Shown one piece after another: positions 16,081 through 26,091 of a stretch of DNA of 64,000 nucleotides (position 1 is the first letter of the stretch; every line of letters starts with the position of its first letter). The notes under the pieces were generated by a model. That model made no database searches. It saw only the letters and a program-made list of their open reading frames with translations, and had not been told where the DNA came from. The position numbers and the translations under genes were made by a program. This DNA is from an uncultured Bacteroidales bacterium (lineage in GTDB: Bacteria > Bacteroidota > Bacteroidia > Bacteroidales > UBA932): assembly GCA_934693135.1 (NCBI GenBank), contig CAKUVA010000003.1:35498-99497 (forward strand), written 5' to 3'.

Positions 16081-18366
16081 TCAGCGTCTTTGTCTGTTAA
16101 AGATAATTATAATTCCAGCCAATGCCAAAAGACCTTGGAAAAGCCATTTAAGTAGTATGGTCCAAGTGTAGGCTTTGTCTGGTGTTATATCAATGTCGTT
16201 GTCAATAGGCCCTTGACGGTTTACTTCTATAGGAAGACGATTATCTGATAACCAGTTGAATACTCCGGTGCAGAAAAGGCTATTGAATGCCTTGAAACTT
16301 TTTCGTGGTGTAGTCATTTCGACATTTGACAGGCAGTCAGAATCACCTATAACTACGACGCGCTGTTCTTTTCCATTCACCTTCCTGCTGAGTCCGAGAG
16401 CTAAGCTATGAGCTTTTTTGAATTCGCCAACATCAATGTTGGTGGTAAGTTCGGATATATCAGAAATAGAAGAAAAATCAGTAATCTCTGTCTCATTCCA
16501 GCAATCTTTACCTGGAGATGCAAGAATAGGTACTGCATCCCATTCAGAACTTAATCTATAGTCGATAGCTGCGGCAGTAGGCATGGAAACTTTCATGCCA
16601 TAGAAGAAATATGGACTGAGTGTAGAGGCATAATCGGTAGTTTCAGCAGGAATGACTGTCGGTGATGTTTGACTGACAGGATAGACCATTGTACCAGATA
16701 GAACACCAACACCGAGATACTCAAGTATTCTGGATACGATATCTGCACGTTGAGGCTCGAAAGTCAATACCATGTTTCCTCCTTTGTCAAGATACTTGAA
16801 AATGTTGGCGTTTTCCTCTTCTGTGAACTCTTTCTTGGCATCAGCAATTACGAGGATGTCCGTATTTAATGTTGTGTCTGCTACGATCTCTTTCACGTCG
16901 AATCCTGTATTTACAAGCGCATTTCTCGTGTTGAGGGAAGATGAAAATCCACTATAATCCGCATCTTCTGTTCTTCTGATACTTCTCTCGTTCTGCCCAA
17001 TGAGAAATCCTGCATTAACGGCACCATGTTCGAGGCGATATAAGGCTGTGGAAACCTCCTGCTCTTCAGGATATTTCGTCATATCATCAAAGATTCTCAG
17101 CCAGGTCTTTTTCCCGTCTTCAGTAGTCAGCTGTTTTACAATATGGTTCTGCTCATCTTTGAGATCTATGAGTGAGTGGATTTGATCAGGAGAAAGTACT
17201 TTTCTCCAAGGAATACCGAACCCTTCTGCATATTTCACAGCAGTTTCTCTTAAGTCCAATGCGTCAGGAGTTCCATAGTCATAATTGTGAAGAGGTTCAT
17301 CGTAGTAATAGATGGTTTTCATTTTTATATCTGGCTTGAACCTCAGATATGTTTTGTATCTCTTGATGTCATCGTTTATTGTGACTGGGGATGCGCACCA
17401 GCTTTCATAGTCTGAAAGGTTAGCATAGGTGGTGATATCCAGTTTTCCTTTCAGAGATTTCACGATGTCGATGCTATTCTGGGTCAATGTATTAGCTTTT
17501 ATTTGACTGGCATCATGGTAAAATACAAACCTTGGTCGCGATGTGATGTATCCTATGCTTAGAACAATCACTGTGGCTCCTATGTACTTCGCTATGCATA
17601 CCCATTTGCGAGGATTTTTCTTATATTGCAACAGAAAGATGCTATAACATAGGAACATCCCGATTATAATCACGAAATATATGAGATCCTCAGAAGAAAC
17701 AAGCCCTTCTGTGAGTTGCTCTGTCCGTCCTGAAAGTGATGCCCAATAAGTGATGTCGCGGATGAAATCCACTTCTTGACCGACATTTGCCAAGTGATTG
17801 AGGAAGCCAAGAGTTCCGAGCGTGAGGAGTGCCGCGACTATCTGATAACTTGTCAGGCATGACATGAAGAGACCTATGGATGAGTATGCCCAAAAAAGCA
17901 AGAATACTCCTGATAATCCACAGAAAATAAGACCATAATCAGGGTTTGTGACGTGTGACCCTGTGTACCATATTGCAGGAATAGTCACACCAATCATTAC
18001 AAATGAGAAGATTACCATGGATATGAATTTTCCCAAAATAATCTGTGACGATGTGATTGGTGAGGAGTATAGAAGTTTTATAGCTCCATTATTCATATCT
18101 CGGCTCATTAGCCCCATCGTCAGCAATGGAATGAACATATAGAGGTTGTTCATCATTCCACGGAAAATACCGTTGTAATGAGCGAACAAGTTATATGTAA
18201 CATTTTCCACTCCTCTATGAAGGTCTATATCGTTAGCTAAAGAGGCAAGCTCCGCCGTAAAGGTTTGATATGTTTGGAAACTGAATATGACGATTATAAG
18301 CCATGCTATAGGTGAAAAGAAAAGCTGACTCAGTTCCGCTTTGCAGATAGCCCAGGTCTGTCTCAT
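16081..18366 (-). CDS. ABC-2 permease fused to GldG-like domain
   Basis: This 761-residue membrane protein joins an ABC-2 type permease (about 1-265, six membrane segments, beginning WAICKAELSQLFFSPIAWL) to a GldG-type extracytoplasmic domain (about 295-735, ABC-type gliding-auxiliary family). A final membrane helix near the C-terminus follows (about 735-757, ILLKWLFQGLLALAGIIIIF). In gliding Bacteroidetes GldF and GldG are separate proteins and act with the ATPase GldA; fused forms occur in non-gliding species with unknown cargo. No other gliding genes are present, so gliding itself is not implied. It overlaps the ATPase gene by 4 nt and is the last gene of a six-gene operon. Confidence 0.88.
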   Translation of the reverse strand: MRQTWAICKAELSQLFFSPIAWLIIVIFSFQTYQTFTAELASLANDIDLHRGVENVTYNLFAHYNGIFRGMMNNLYMFIPLLTMGLMSRDMNNGAIKLLYSSPITSSQIILGKFISMVIFSFVMIGVTIPAIWYTGSHVTNPDYGLIFCGLSGVFLLFWAYSSIGLFMSCLTSYQIVAALLTLGTLGFLNHLANVGQEVDFIRDITYWASLSGRTEQLTEGLVSSEDLIYFVIIIGMFLCYSIFLLQYKKNPRKWVCIAKYIGATVIVLSIGYITSRPRFVFYHDASQIKANTLTQNSIDIVKSLKGKLDITTYANLSDYESWCASPVTINDDIKRYKTYLRFKPDIKMKTIYYYDEPLHNYDYGTPDALDLRETAVKYAEGFGIPWRKVLSPDQIHSLIDLKDEQNHIVKQLTTEDGKKTWLRIFDDMTKYPEEQEVSTALYRLEHGAVNAGFLIGQNERSIRRTEDADYSGFSSSLNTRNALVNTGFDVKEIVADTTLNTDILVIADAKKEFTEEENANIFKYLDKGGNMVLTFEPQRADIVSRILEYLGVGVLSGTMVYPVSQTSPTVIPAETTDYASTLSPYFFYGMKVSMPTAAAIDYRLSSEWDAVPILASPGKDCWNETEITDFSSISDISELTTNIDVGEFKKAHSLALGLSRKVNGKEQRVVVIGDSDCLSNVEMTTPRKSFKAFNSLFCTGVFNWLSDNRLPIEVNRQGPIDNDIDITPDKAYTWTILLKWLFQGLLALAGIIIIFNRQRR

Positions 18367-19331
18367 TTCGTTTTCTTGGTATTAAGATATTTGAAGATGT
18401 CATCAGCCGAAGGCATCTCTTTTGTAATTTCATGCAAATGCCACCCGTTCTGTCCTGATAGGGTTATCAGTTTCTCGCAGACAAGATCAGGATCTCCTTC
18501 GATGGTGATTCGGAAAAATCCTGGATGTTCATTGGCCTGTTCTACTGCATTGATTTCATCAATGGCCAGTAGGGTAGCGTCGTCTGGCATTGACCCCATT
18601 GCGACCAGCAACGAATTTGGGCGAATGCTATTATTAAAGGAATCAATGTCTCCATTGAAGATTAGATGGCTGGATGCCATCATGAGAATACGCTCACATG
18701 TTAACTGCACTTCATGGAGAATATGAGTCGAGAGAAGAATCAAGCAATCTTCAGAGATGTCTCGGACAAGTTTGCGAATTTCGATGATTTGCATAGGGTC
18801 CAACCCGTTGGTGGGTTCGTCCAATACAATGAAAGATGGTTTATGAATCAATGCTTGCGCTATACCAACTCTCTGCTGGTATCCTCCGGAAAGGTGCTTT
18901 ATCAATCTCTTGCGGAAATGTGTTATCTGGCATTTCTCTAAGGCCTCGTCTACGGCTTTGCCTACTCCATTGACCATTCTCAAGTTAGCCGCATAACGTA
19001 GATATTCCTCTACTGTTAGGTCAGTGAGAAGGGGCGGCTTTTGAGGAAGAAATCCAATCTGTTTCTTAGCGTTTACAGAATCTGTGCGGATGCTATGCCC
19101 ATTGATGAAAACATCTCCGGAAGTCGGTGTCAATGCTCCACAGATAATATTCATAAGCGTTGACTTTCCGGCTCCGTTGGCTCCGAGCAGTCCGGTTATC
19201 CTGCATCCCTTGATGTCGAATGAGACATTTTCTACTGCTTTAAAAGTACCGGAATAGCTGTGAGAGATATTCTCTGCTCGGATTTCTATGTCTTCAGGTC
19301 TCACCCTTGATGTCGAGATTTTATTCTTCAT
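18363..19331 (-). CDS. ABC transporter ATP-binding protein (GldA-like)
   Basis: This ATPase drives the adjacent GldG-fused permease. The 322-residue protein carries Walker A GANGAGKST (50-58), Q-loop LPQKPPLL, signature LSGGYQQR (147-154), Walker B FIVLDEPTNGLD (167-178) and the H-loop STHILHE. It belongs to the ABC-2/GldA type with an about 80-residue C-terminal extension containing a repeat-like domain. It overlaps ChaN by 11 nt and the permease by 4 nt, so the three are translationally coupled. Confidence 0.92.
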   Translation of the reverse strand: MKNKISTSRVRPEDIEIRAENISHSYSGTFKAVENVSFDIKGCRITGLLGANGAGKSTLMNIICGALTPTSGDVFINGHSIRTDSVNAKKQIGFLPQKPPLLTDLTVEEYLRYAANLRMVNGVGKAVDEALEKCQITHFRKRLIKHLSGGYQQRVGIAQALIHKPSFIVLDEPTNGLDPMQIIEIRKLVRDISEDCLILLSTHILHEVQLTCERILMMASSHLIFNGDIDSFNNSIRPNSLLVAMGSMPDDATLLAIDEINAVEQANEHPGFFRITIEGDPDLVCEKLITLSGQNGWHLHEITKEMPSADDIFKYLNTKKTK

Positions 19332-20229
19332 ATGTTTTGGTCATATCAGATGGGACAATGATTATGAAGTCGGCTCTGTTCTTGTTGATTTTCTCATTCA
19401 TAGGGTCGCCTTGAAGTACAGATATGGTGCTGATTTTTGTTTTAGGCGCATATTGTCTTAAATAGTATCCTATGGCAGAATGGAAAGCAGAATGTAATTC
19501 TCCGTGGAAATGAAAGAAGAAATCACCAGGCTTCATGGAAGTAGCGATGAAGTGAGCCATAGTGGCATCCTTCAAAGCCTGCGCAGAAACTATATTCTGT
19601 ACGTTTTTTTTCATCATGGGGGCACTGCCCATTTGCTTGAAAGATTCTCCGATAAATGTGTAGATTACCTCGTTGTAATCTACCTTTAGAGGCATTGGTG
19701 CAAGCCATTTGTAACAATCATTATCCAGAGAATCGAGAATTTCCAATCCGAAATCTGATACCATTCTCGCATAGCGTCTCGGAACATTGGTCGCTACGAA
19801 TCTAATGCCATTCTCGTCTGCGAAGTTCATTATAGGCTTATAGTCAGCAAAGTTAGGCCAAAGATGGCTGTTTTCCTCATAGGTCGCCTCATTGATGAGT
19901 CCTTTCTTCATGAATTCGTCCAAAACTTGCTGGTTGTCGCTTTCCCACATCTCAGCACCGATAATAAGATGTTCTCCTTTTAATGCGAAGAGATCTTTCT
20001 CCAGTGACATTTCAAGCCAATGAGAGATGGGGTCGTTGTGCATTTCCCCGAAAAGTAAGACGTCGCTTTTGGAAACAGCCTTCAGCATCTGTGAGTAACT
20101 GATTTTGTTCCCTGATTTGTCGAAAATTACGTACGACGGGTGATCATTCGAATATGATTGGCTTCTGCAGCCTGTACATCCAGCGATGATGCCGCAGATT
20201 GTCATCAGTGCCCTGAGAATCTTATTCAT
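19321..20229 (-). CDS. ChaN-family (heme/iron-associated) lipoprotein
   Basis: This 302-residue lipoprotein has a signal peptide ending in lipobox IAGC (C18) and a ChaN/DUF399 domain. The domain starts VLLFGEMHNDPISHW and has conserved segments IIGAEMWESDNQ and FVATNVPRRYAR. ChaN proteins are Tiki-superfamily lipoproteins; the Campylobacter protein binds heme pairs and is iron-regulated. That is family knowledge; heme binding here is inferred. It is the fourth gene of the operon, between the DUF6850 barrel and the ABC ATPase. Confidence 0.85.
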   Translation of the reverse strand: MNKILRALMTICGIIAGCTGCRSQSYSNDHPSYVIFDKSGNKISYSQMLKAVSKSDVLLFGEMHNDPISHWLEMSLEKDLFALKGEHLIIGAEMWESDNQQVLDEFMKKGLINEATYEENSHLWPNFADYKPIMNFADENGIRFVATNVPRRYARMVSDFGLEILDSLDNDCYKWLAPMPLKVDYNEVIYTFIGESFKQMGSAPMMKKNVQNIVSAQALKDATMAHFIATSMKPGDFFFHFHGELHSAFHSAIGYYLRQYAPKTKISTISVLQGDPMNEKINKNRADFIIIVPSDMTKTYEE

Positions 20230-20259
20230 AGTTTAATATCCTTTTGTTGCTTGTAATTG

Positions 20260-21801
20260 TCAGAAGCTTACATTCAAGAATAGATTTCCTGATTGCCGCT
20301 TTGTCCCTTTGTAAATGTTGTTTGCCGATGTCCCGTTATATTTGTATGAAGCACCGATGCTGATCAATGTTTTGCCTGCTAGGAATTCTACACTTACGCT
20401 TGTGCCGGCATGCCATTGTCCTGCATTCATGTATGCTTCATTAGCCTTGCCGATGTATGTCGTGTATATATTGAATCCGTCCTTGGCGGCATTAGGCTCA
20501 TAATCGGCAGATAGCCAAGAAAATACTCCTCCACATACATCTAAGGAGATATCTGCCTTGCCAATCGTCAGACCGAAACTTGCAAATATGTCGCTATCCA
20601 AGCTTATATCATTGAGCTTGGAGTCATAGTTTTTGTCATGACGGTTTTCTCCGTTTAAATTGGCATCGATTCCAGCTTTACGAAACCAACTTCTGGAATT
20701 CACATATCTTACTCCAATATTACCATCCGCAGTTATAACAGAATAGTTGTCAATGAACTGTTTCGTGGTGTTGTTCCAATTAGAATTATTTCCAGATATA
20801 AACGAAACAGATCCGTCAAAAATCATCCTCCCTCCACAATTCATGGTTAAAATGTCCGTCAGACTAATGGTGTGTCGTATGAAATGATACTTAGTCATCT
20901 TGCTCTGTTTTGACGCACTTTGTCTGGCTTCATTTTTCCAACAATCTTCGCCATAACTGAACAAATATCTTGTGTTTAACCGGTTTCTGTCTCCACGTCT
21001 TCCCCAACCTATATATATTCCGGGAACATTCTGTCTCCATGAAGGTTCGTTTTCGAGGCCTGTGAGCTGCGTACCTAATCCTGTCATAAGATATATGAAC
21101 CAGTCCGCACCGCTATTATAAGCTCGGCTGAAGTTTGGTTTTTCCTTATGTCTCTCGTATGACAATCCCGCAGATAACATGTTTTTCCCGAATAACCCTG
21201 TAGCACCTGCATCGATATTGATATCCAGTGAAGTCTGGTCGTTCCTGACATCCGTTTTTCTGAACTGTTTGCCGCCGACATACTTGATCTGAATACCAGC
21301 CGACCAGTTAGTTCCAAGTTTTTTGGATGCTGTCGCTTCGAGAGCATAGTGCTGGATTTCCCATCTCTGAGCTGGGGCAATGCAGAAGTACATTGAAGGC
21401 GAGCCGTTTGGCCGTTTGTTATAAGACAATGTTGACCTAAGGCTATCGGTGATATCTATGCCGTATTCGAATTTTCCGCTGAAAGACCAACCAGATTTTT
21501 GTTGGTGCAATATGGATTCAGTACTGATGGTAAGACCTTTCTGCCCGTCTGGTTCAATAGGTGAATGTAACTTTCCGTTTGTTATATGTCCATCTGTTCT
21601 GATGACAGACCATGTGGAATAGTCCCACCATGAAAGCATTGACGGATTATGGTCGTATGTCGTATTGTATATATGCTTCAGAGCATCCCTTTCTTGTCTG
21701 TCAGGGAAAAAACCATGCGGCCTTTCCGCCCCTGAATTTAATTCAGGGAGCAGAAAAGCTGCACATAGTAAGAAGCTTTGTATTGATTTACTTGAGATCA
21801 T
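20260..21801 (-). CDS. DUF6850-like outer-membrane beta-barrel protein
   Basis: This 513-residue protein has a signal peptide (about 1-25) and many alternating amphipathic strands with aromatic girdle residues (GWSFSGKFEYGIDI, WSAGIQIKYVGG), ending in FLNVSF, a C-terminal phenylalanine pattern typical of outer-membrane barrels. I assign it to DUF6850 from overall resemblance and from its partner DUF4876. The function is unknown. Its start overlaps the end of the DUF4876 gene by 14 nt. It could form a second barrel working with the TonB receptor. Confidence 0.75.
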   Translation of the reverse strand: MISSKSIQSFLLCAAFLLPELNSGAERPHGFFPDRQERDALKHIYNTTYDHNPSMLSWWDYSTWSVIRTDGHITNGKLHSPIEPDGQKGLTISTESILHQQKSGWSFSGKFEYGIDITDSLRSTLSYNKRPNGSPSMYFCIAPAQRWEIQHYALEATASKKLGTNWSAGIQIKYVGGKQFRKTDVRNDQTSLDINIDAGATGLFGKNMLSAGLSYERHKEKPNFSRAYNSGADWFIYLMTGLGTQLTGLENEPSWRQNVPGIYIGWGRRGDRNRLNTRYLFSYGEDCWKNEARQSASKQSKMTKYHFIRHTISLTDILTMNCGGRMIFDGSVSFISGNNSNWNNTTKQFIDNYSVITADGNIGVRYVNSRSWFRKAGIDANLNGENRHDKNYDSKLNDISLDSDIFASFGLTIGKADISLDVCGGVFSWLSADYEPNAAKDGFNIYTTYIGKANEAYMNAGQWHAGTSVSVEFLAGKTLISIGASYKYNGTSANNIYKGTKRQSGNLFLNVSF

Positions 21802-23131
21802 ATCCAGTGTATCCGCTCTTCGGTGTAGGAGGGTCTATTGCCTCGAAATCTGCGGAAGTATTGTTTGTATCCATGAGTACAAGACGACCAGCCGCTTGTG
21901 TCTTAGCCTCGTCAATCTTTCTACGCTGGCTGTAATTTGTCATACCTCCGTCATCATTAGGAATATAACCAAATCCTTTGTCGATATAGTTTGGCATTCT
22001 CTTCCATTTAGCTGATTCTGCATTGTTTACGAAATCAGCACCATCGATAACATCTGTAGCTGGAATCTTGAGAAGCTGAATTTCCATATTCGGATTTTCG
22101 TAGCTTGGAGCTACATATTTATATGTTATGACATCGTCTTTTCCTAACTCTTTGTCGCTTCTGAAAATCACAGGTGCTGCTCCAGTGGCATCGAATAGGA
22201 AGTAATCCAAAGTCATATAAATATTCTCTGCATTAGGGACATCAGGATTGTCTAAGTCGAAGTACTCATTACCATCGAGCCCTTGTTCCTGTTTCCATTT
22301 GACTGCGTATGTTTCCATATCTGCACCAGAGAGATCGATGATATGGCTGATTAGAGTCTCGTCTACAGCTACTGGCGGATCTAATTGAGCATAAGCATCA
22401 CGCATCTCTTTGTTGAAGTTGATAGCATTTGTTGCAAGAAGAAAGCTCTTTCCAGGCTGGAGTGTCAGACCAGCATTTTCCGGGATTCTTACAACTTCGT
22501 TAAGATATACATAGTTATGGTCAAGAGATGGATCATCGCTTATTGAGTATTCAGGAGCATTTTCAAAGTTTGCATTTGTTGCCGGTGTCCAAGCATCACC
22601 AATGTAGAGACCATCAAGGGAAACAGGTTGGTCGCTATTATTGAATATCTCTATAAAGAAATCCTTATTCATTGTACCCATGGTGAATTCAGGATCATAA
22701 GAAAAGATGTTTGTGCCCGAATAAAATACTTCCTTTATTACCAAATCTTTAGAAGACTGAGAAGGCTCGAGTGCAAGAACGACATCGGTTGTCTTTTTGG
22801 AGAAAACCGAAACGCTATTGGAAACAGCAGAGAAAGTGTTCTCGCCAAGAACAGCTGAAACAGTGTAAGTACCAGCGACGACATCATTAAAAGTAACAAC
22901 ACCAGTTGCATCTGTTGGCAGAACTGTAGAACTTTGGTCAGAAGTATTGAAAATGGTTACTGTTACAGTTGAGAGGTCTACATTAGATTGACCTTCAGGT
23001 GCAGTTACGGTTACATTGATGCTACCGAGAAGTGATTCCGACTTCTCGCAAGATGCTGTTCCCGCGAGAGCGGCGATGCAGAAAGCCCCGCTAAGGCATT
23101 TAACTGCAAGATTCAAGATTGTTCGTTTCAT
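21788..23131 (-). CDS. DUF4876 surface lipoprotein
   Basis: This 447-residue lipoprotein has a lipobox ending ASC at C28, followed by an acidic EKSESL. An Ig-like or carboxypeptidase-regulatory-like beta-sandwich follows (about 35-118, SINVTVTAPEG...). The DUF4876 domain covers the rest, with LVIKEVFYSG and IEIFNNSDQPVSLDGLYIGD, a lamin-tail-like fold. DUF4876 genes usually sit beside a TonB receptor and a DUF6850 gene, as here. I infer a surface-exposed accessory of the receptor, perhaps a ligand binder. Confidence 0.8.
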   Translation of the reverse strand: MKRTILNLAVKCLSGAFCIAALAGTASCEKSESLLGSINVTVTAPEGQSNVDLSTVTVTIFNTSDQSSTVLPTDATGVVTFNDVVAGTYTVSAVLGENTFSAVSNSVSVFSKKTTDVVLALEPSQSSKDLVIKEVFYSGTNIFSYDPEFTMGTMNKDFFIEIFNNSDQPVSLDGLYIGDAWTPATNANFENAPEYSISDDPSLDHNYVYLNEVVRIPENAGLTLQPGKSFLLATNAINFNKEMRDAYAQLDPPVAVDETLISHIIDLSGADMETYAVKWKQEQGLDGNEYFDLDNPDVPNAENIYMTLDYFLFDATGAAPVIFRSDKELGKDDVITYKYVAPSYENPNMEIQLLKIPATDVIDGADFVNNAESAKWKRMPNYIDKGFGYIPNDDGGMTNYSQRRKIDEAKTQAAGRLVLMDTNNTSADFEAIDPPTPKSGYTGYDLK

Positions 23132-23142
23132 TTTTATATTGT

Positions 23143-25794
23143 TTAATGTTTACCTATTATGAATGACATTCCGAAACCGAAAGAGATGGTTTCATTTAAT
23201 GTTGCTTTCTTCCCTTTATATATATAAGTAGGATTGTACCACAAAAAGTTGTTCACATACATACTGAACGAATGTCCGTTTCTTGTCTCTTTTCTAACTT
23301 GAAGATGAAAATCGGGATAGAATGGTTTTTTGTCCATGATTTCATATGTGCTTGAAGTTAGCTTAAGATCATCGAATTCCGGAGAAGTCTTCTGCTCTTC
23401 TGTGAGGGTGTGGTAATTCCCCGAAGCATCATAATATGCTTTCGGGTATAGACTCCCTACCTTTGGCTCTCTATAATTTACGAAGTTCAACTCAGCATTG
23501 ACCGTAAAAATCAACCTCAAGGATGGAATCTGCTGCGTTATGGTAAGGCGACCACTGCTATATCTTGTAATATATTCTGTGCGGTCATAGACTCCATATC
23601 TTGCCTTATCATTGCCTACCACATATTTGGACAACTCCATGTAATAGCCATGGTTTATTTCTCTCGTACGCATATAGCTTGCTTGGAAATTGAATTCAGT
23701 ATGAGTGCTTTCTATTCTCGCAGGTATGAGAGTAAGTTCCAATCCATCAGTAACTTCAGTGATGTCATTCTTCATTATGTATTTTTCTCTTACAAGGATG
23801 TCGGTTGTTCCGTCTGGGGTAACTTCAGGCTGCTGCCCAGGGCGTCTTGTCGCAGTATAGTTTGTTCTTTCAAGAAGAAGTAGTTCTGGGGATAGAGTTA
23901 TTCCACCTTCCAAGCGTTTATGATATGCTGTAAGTCTGACATTGAGCCAATTGGATTCCCAGTCGAAGCCTCCTTCCACTGTATTTGTATGGCTTGGCTT
24001 CAAATGGCTATTCTTGGGTTGATAAACATAAGTTGTCACTATGGCCAGACGTTCTGCCGGATCCGTGGCATAGTAACTTAGATTTGTATAGTCATAATAT
24101 GCCGGGTCTGGATAAATCTGCATCATGGATGGGGCCTTATATGCTAATCCCCATGCGAGTCTTGCTGTAAGGTGGTCAAAAAACTTCATGGAGCCGGAAA
24201 GCCGTGGAGATACAAGGTGGTATCTTTCGAGCATATAGTCATATCTAACTCCAAGCTTCAATTTCGTTTCTGCCCAATCCGCATCGTTCTTTATGTTACT
24301 TTCATGATATGCAGACCAAGTTTTTGAGGCTGGTACATTATGGAATTTCGTTGCGCGTGAACCTATTCCTCCAGAAGTCTCCACTGCTTCTCCAGAAATG
24401 GTCCTACCTTTTCCGAAGTTCTTGTCAATGCTACCCTGCACTCCTGTCATGAATGAAAATGACCAATTGCGAACAGTCGTATTTTTGGTAATCGAGATGT
24501 CTGCGGCTGTATTTACCGGAAGACCTTTCATGACAGATTCTTGATTGAATGCCATTGGAGAATATCCAGTAATATAAGTTCCGGTTTTTAAAGCTTCTAT
24601 GAGAGGAAGAGGTCCGGAGGCAATGGTCTTGTATCTCGAAAACTGGTTGTCGATACTTCCATTCACTGAATATTCCAAGTTACCAACTTTGCCTAACGAC
24701 ATTGAGCCATAGATGTTGAGACTGAAATTCTGATTATTCACCTTGGCTATGTTGCGTCCCTTCTCCTCGGGCTCATGCCTTTGTCCGTTGAAGCCCATGA
24801 AAGTTTGGAAGGCTATAGTGTTATTCCATTCCAGTTTCTTGGACAATTTCTTCATCCATCTTACTCCGAAGTTTACGTTCTGGTAGTAATTTTTTCGCTG
24901 CACAGGGCTATCTTTAGAGTAAGTGTATGAGAAGTCGGTATTAAGTATGCCACTATTGTTTTTAAGATTGAATCCCTTGGAAACTGAGCCTTGATATGAG
25001 GTTGCTGTTACATTTCCAGATACGGAAAATGGCATACTCCCTACCTTGTTTTTCACTATAATTGCTCCAGAAGCGAGATTGCCGTATTTTGCGGATGCTA
25101 CGCCAGTTATAACTTCTACACTTTCGATTCCGGATGCTGAAATGCTTCTCAAATCAATGCCTCTTCCCGCTGACGACCAGCTATCGGTCTGTCCCAATGC
25201 AGGGTTTGATGCCTGCATGTTGGCATCATTTGACATAGTCATGCCATTCACAATCACAGACGTTCCAATATTATTATAGGTAGAAGTGACTGCTGAACGG
25301 ATGTTTGCTTGCTGTACAGAATTGAAATCGGATGATCCCATTTTTTTTCCGGGGAGCAATGTTAGCACATCCTGCAGATTCATTGCTTGGATTTGTTTAA
25401 TGGCTTGATCATTTATCCTATATGAACTGGTACCTTCTTTACTATCTGTCTGTGTGGCGGTGACCACGACATCTTTCATTCGCAAGTTTTCGGCATGAAG
25501 GATGAATACTAAGGTGTCGATATTTTTTCTGATATCCACTTCACGCTTTATTGTGCGATAACCGACATATCCTACGGCAAGGATGTGTTTTCCTGCCGGA
25601 AGATTGAGCTCAAATGTGCCGTCATTGTCTGTCCATGTGCCTGACGGTGGCTGCTCTACAGCTACTGATGCGTAACTGAGCGGACTTCCTGTTTCGTCTA
25701 CGACTGAACCGGACACTTTATACATCTGTGCCGTGGCTGATAGTGTAGTAATTACGAAAGCTATCAGGGAAATCAGTAATTTTCGGCTTTTCAT
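23143..25794 (-). CDS. TonB-dependent outer-membrane receptor
   Basis: This 883-residue outer-membrane receptor imports a ligand using TonB energy. It has a signal peptide (1-22, ending ATA), a CarboxypepD-regulatory-like domain (about 24-108, KVSGSVVDETGSPLSYASV), a plug with AENLRMKDVVVTATQ and VITGVASAKYGNLASGAIIV (about 110-250), and a barrel to the C-terminus, which ends GMSFIIGKH. It is not a SusC: it lacks the longer length and has no SusD partner. With DUF4876, DUF6850, ChaN and an ABC system behind it, a heme, siderophore or other metal ligand is more likely than a polysaccharide. It is the first gene of the operon. Confidence 0.93.
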   Translation of the reverse strand: MKSRKLLISLIAFVITTLSATAQMYKVSGSVVDETGSPLSYASVAVEQPPSGTWTDNDGTFELNLPAGKHILAVGYVGYRTIKREVDIRKNIDTLVFILHAENLRMKDVVVTATQTDSKEGTSSYRINDQAIKQIQAMNLQDVLTLLPGKKMGSSDFNSVQQANIRSAVTSTYNNIGTSVIVNGMTMSNDANMQASNPALGQTDSWSSAGRGIDLRSISASGIESVEVITGVASAKYGNLASGAIIVKNKVGSMPFSVSGNVTATSYQGSVSKGFNLKNNSGILNTDFSYTYSKDSPVQRKNYYQNVNFGVRWMKKLSKKLEWNNTIAFQTFMGFNGQRHEPEEKGRNIAKVNNQNFSLNIYGSMSLGKVGNLEYSVNGSIDNQFSRYKTIASGPLPLIEALKTGTYITGYSPMAFNQESVMKGLPVNTAADISITKNTTVRNWSFSFMTGVQGSIDKNFGKGRTISGEAVETSGGIGSRATKFHNVPASKTWSAYHESNIKNDADWAETKLKLGVRYDYMLERYHLVSPRLSGSMKFFDHLTARLAWGLAYKAPSMMQIYPDPAYYDYTNLSYYATDPAERLAIVTTYVYQPKNSHLKPSHTNTVEGGFDWESNWLNVRLTAYHKRLEGGITLSPELLLLERTNYTATRRPGQQPEVTPDGTTDILVREKYIMKNDITEVTDGLELTLIPARIESTHTEFNFQASYMRTREINHGYYMELSKYVVGNDKARYGVYDRTEYITRYSSGRLTITQQIPSLRLIFTVNAELNFVNYREPKVGSLYPKAYYDASGNYHTLTEEQKTSPEFDDLKLTSSTYEIMDKKPFYPDFHLQVRKETRNGHSFSMYVNNFLWYNPTYIYKGKKATLNETISFGFGMSFIIGKH

Positions 25795-26091
25795 AGTTCA
25801 TATCGAATAACATTCGCTAAATTAGAAAATAGGTATAATAACTCCAATACTTATTTGTTGTGAAAATCGTTTAACAAAGAAAAAAAACGATACAAGTTTT
25901 TTATCGAATAAAAAGTTAAATATTTTCTAAAGAATGTCATAATGGTGGAAATAGAGAATGAATGAATTAGGCATTATTCTTGATTGTCAGATATCTGCTA
26001 TTCTCAGGTGTTGATAATGTGTGTATTTGAGAGCTGTAACTCATGGATAGCGAGTGGCTTGAGGGCAAGCGCGTTTTAAAATTTATAATAT
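25795..26091. other. Divergent intergenic region, TonB operon and dxs
   Basis: This 297-nt AT-rich region must hold the promoters of both units, but I find no exact TAnnTTTG element. A small inverted repeat CGAAT-AAC-ATTCG (25804-25816) lies just before the receptor ATG, and TATCGAATAA occurs twice (25801 and 25901), which might be regulator binding sites. Confidence 0.35.

Noticed and set aside
16081-18366. Gliding motility locus
   Set aside because: Only GldA-, GldF- and GldG-like functions are present; none of the other gliding genes is near, and the genes belong to a TonB operon.
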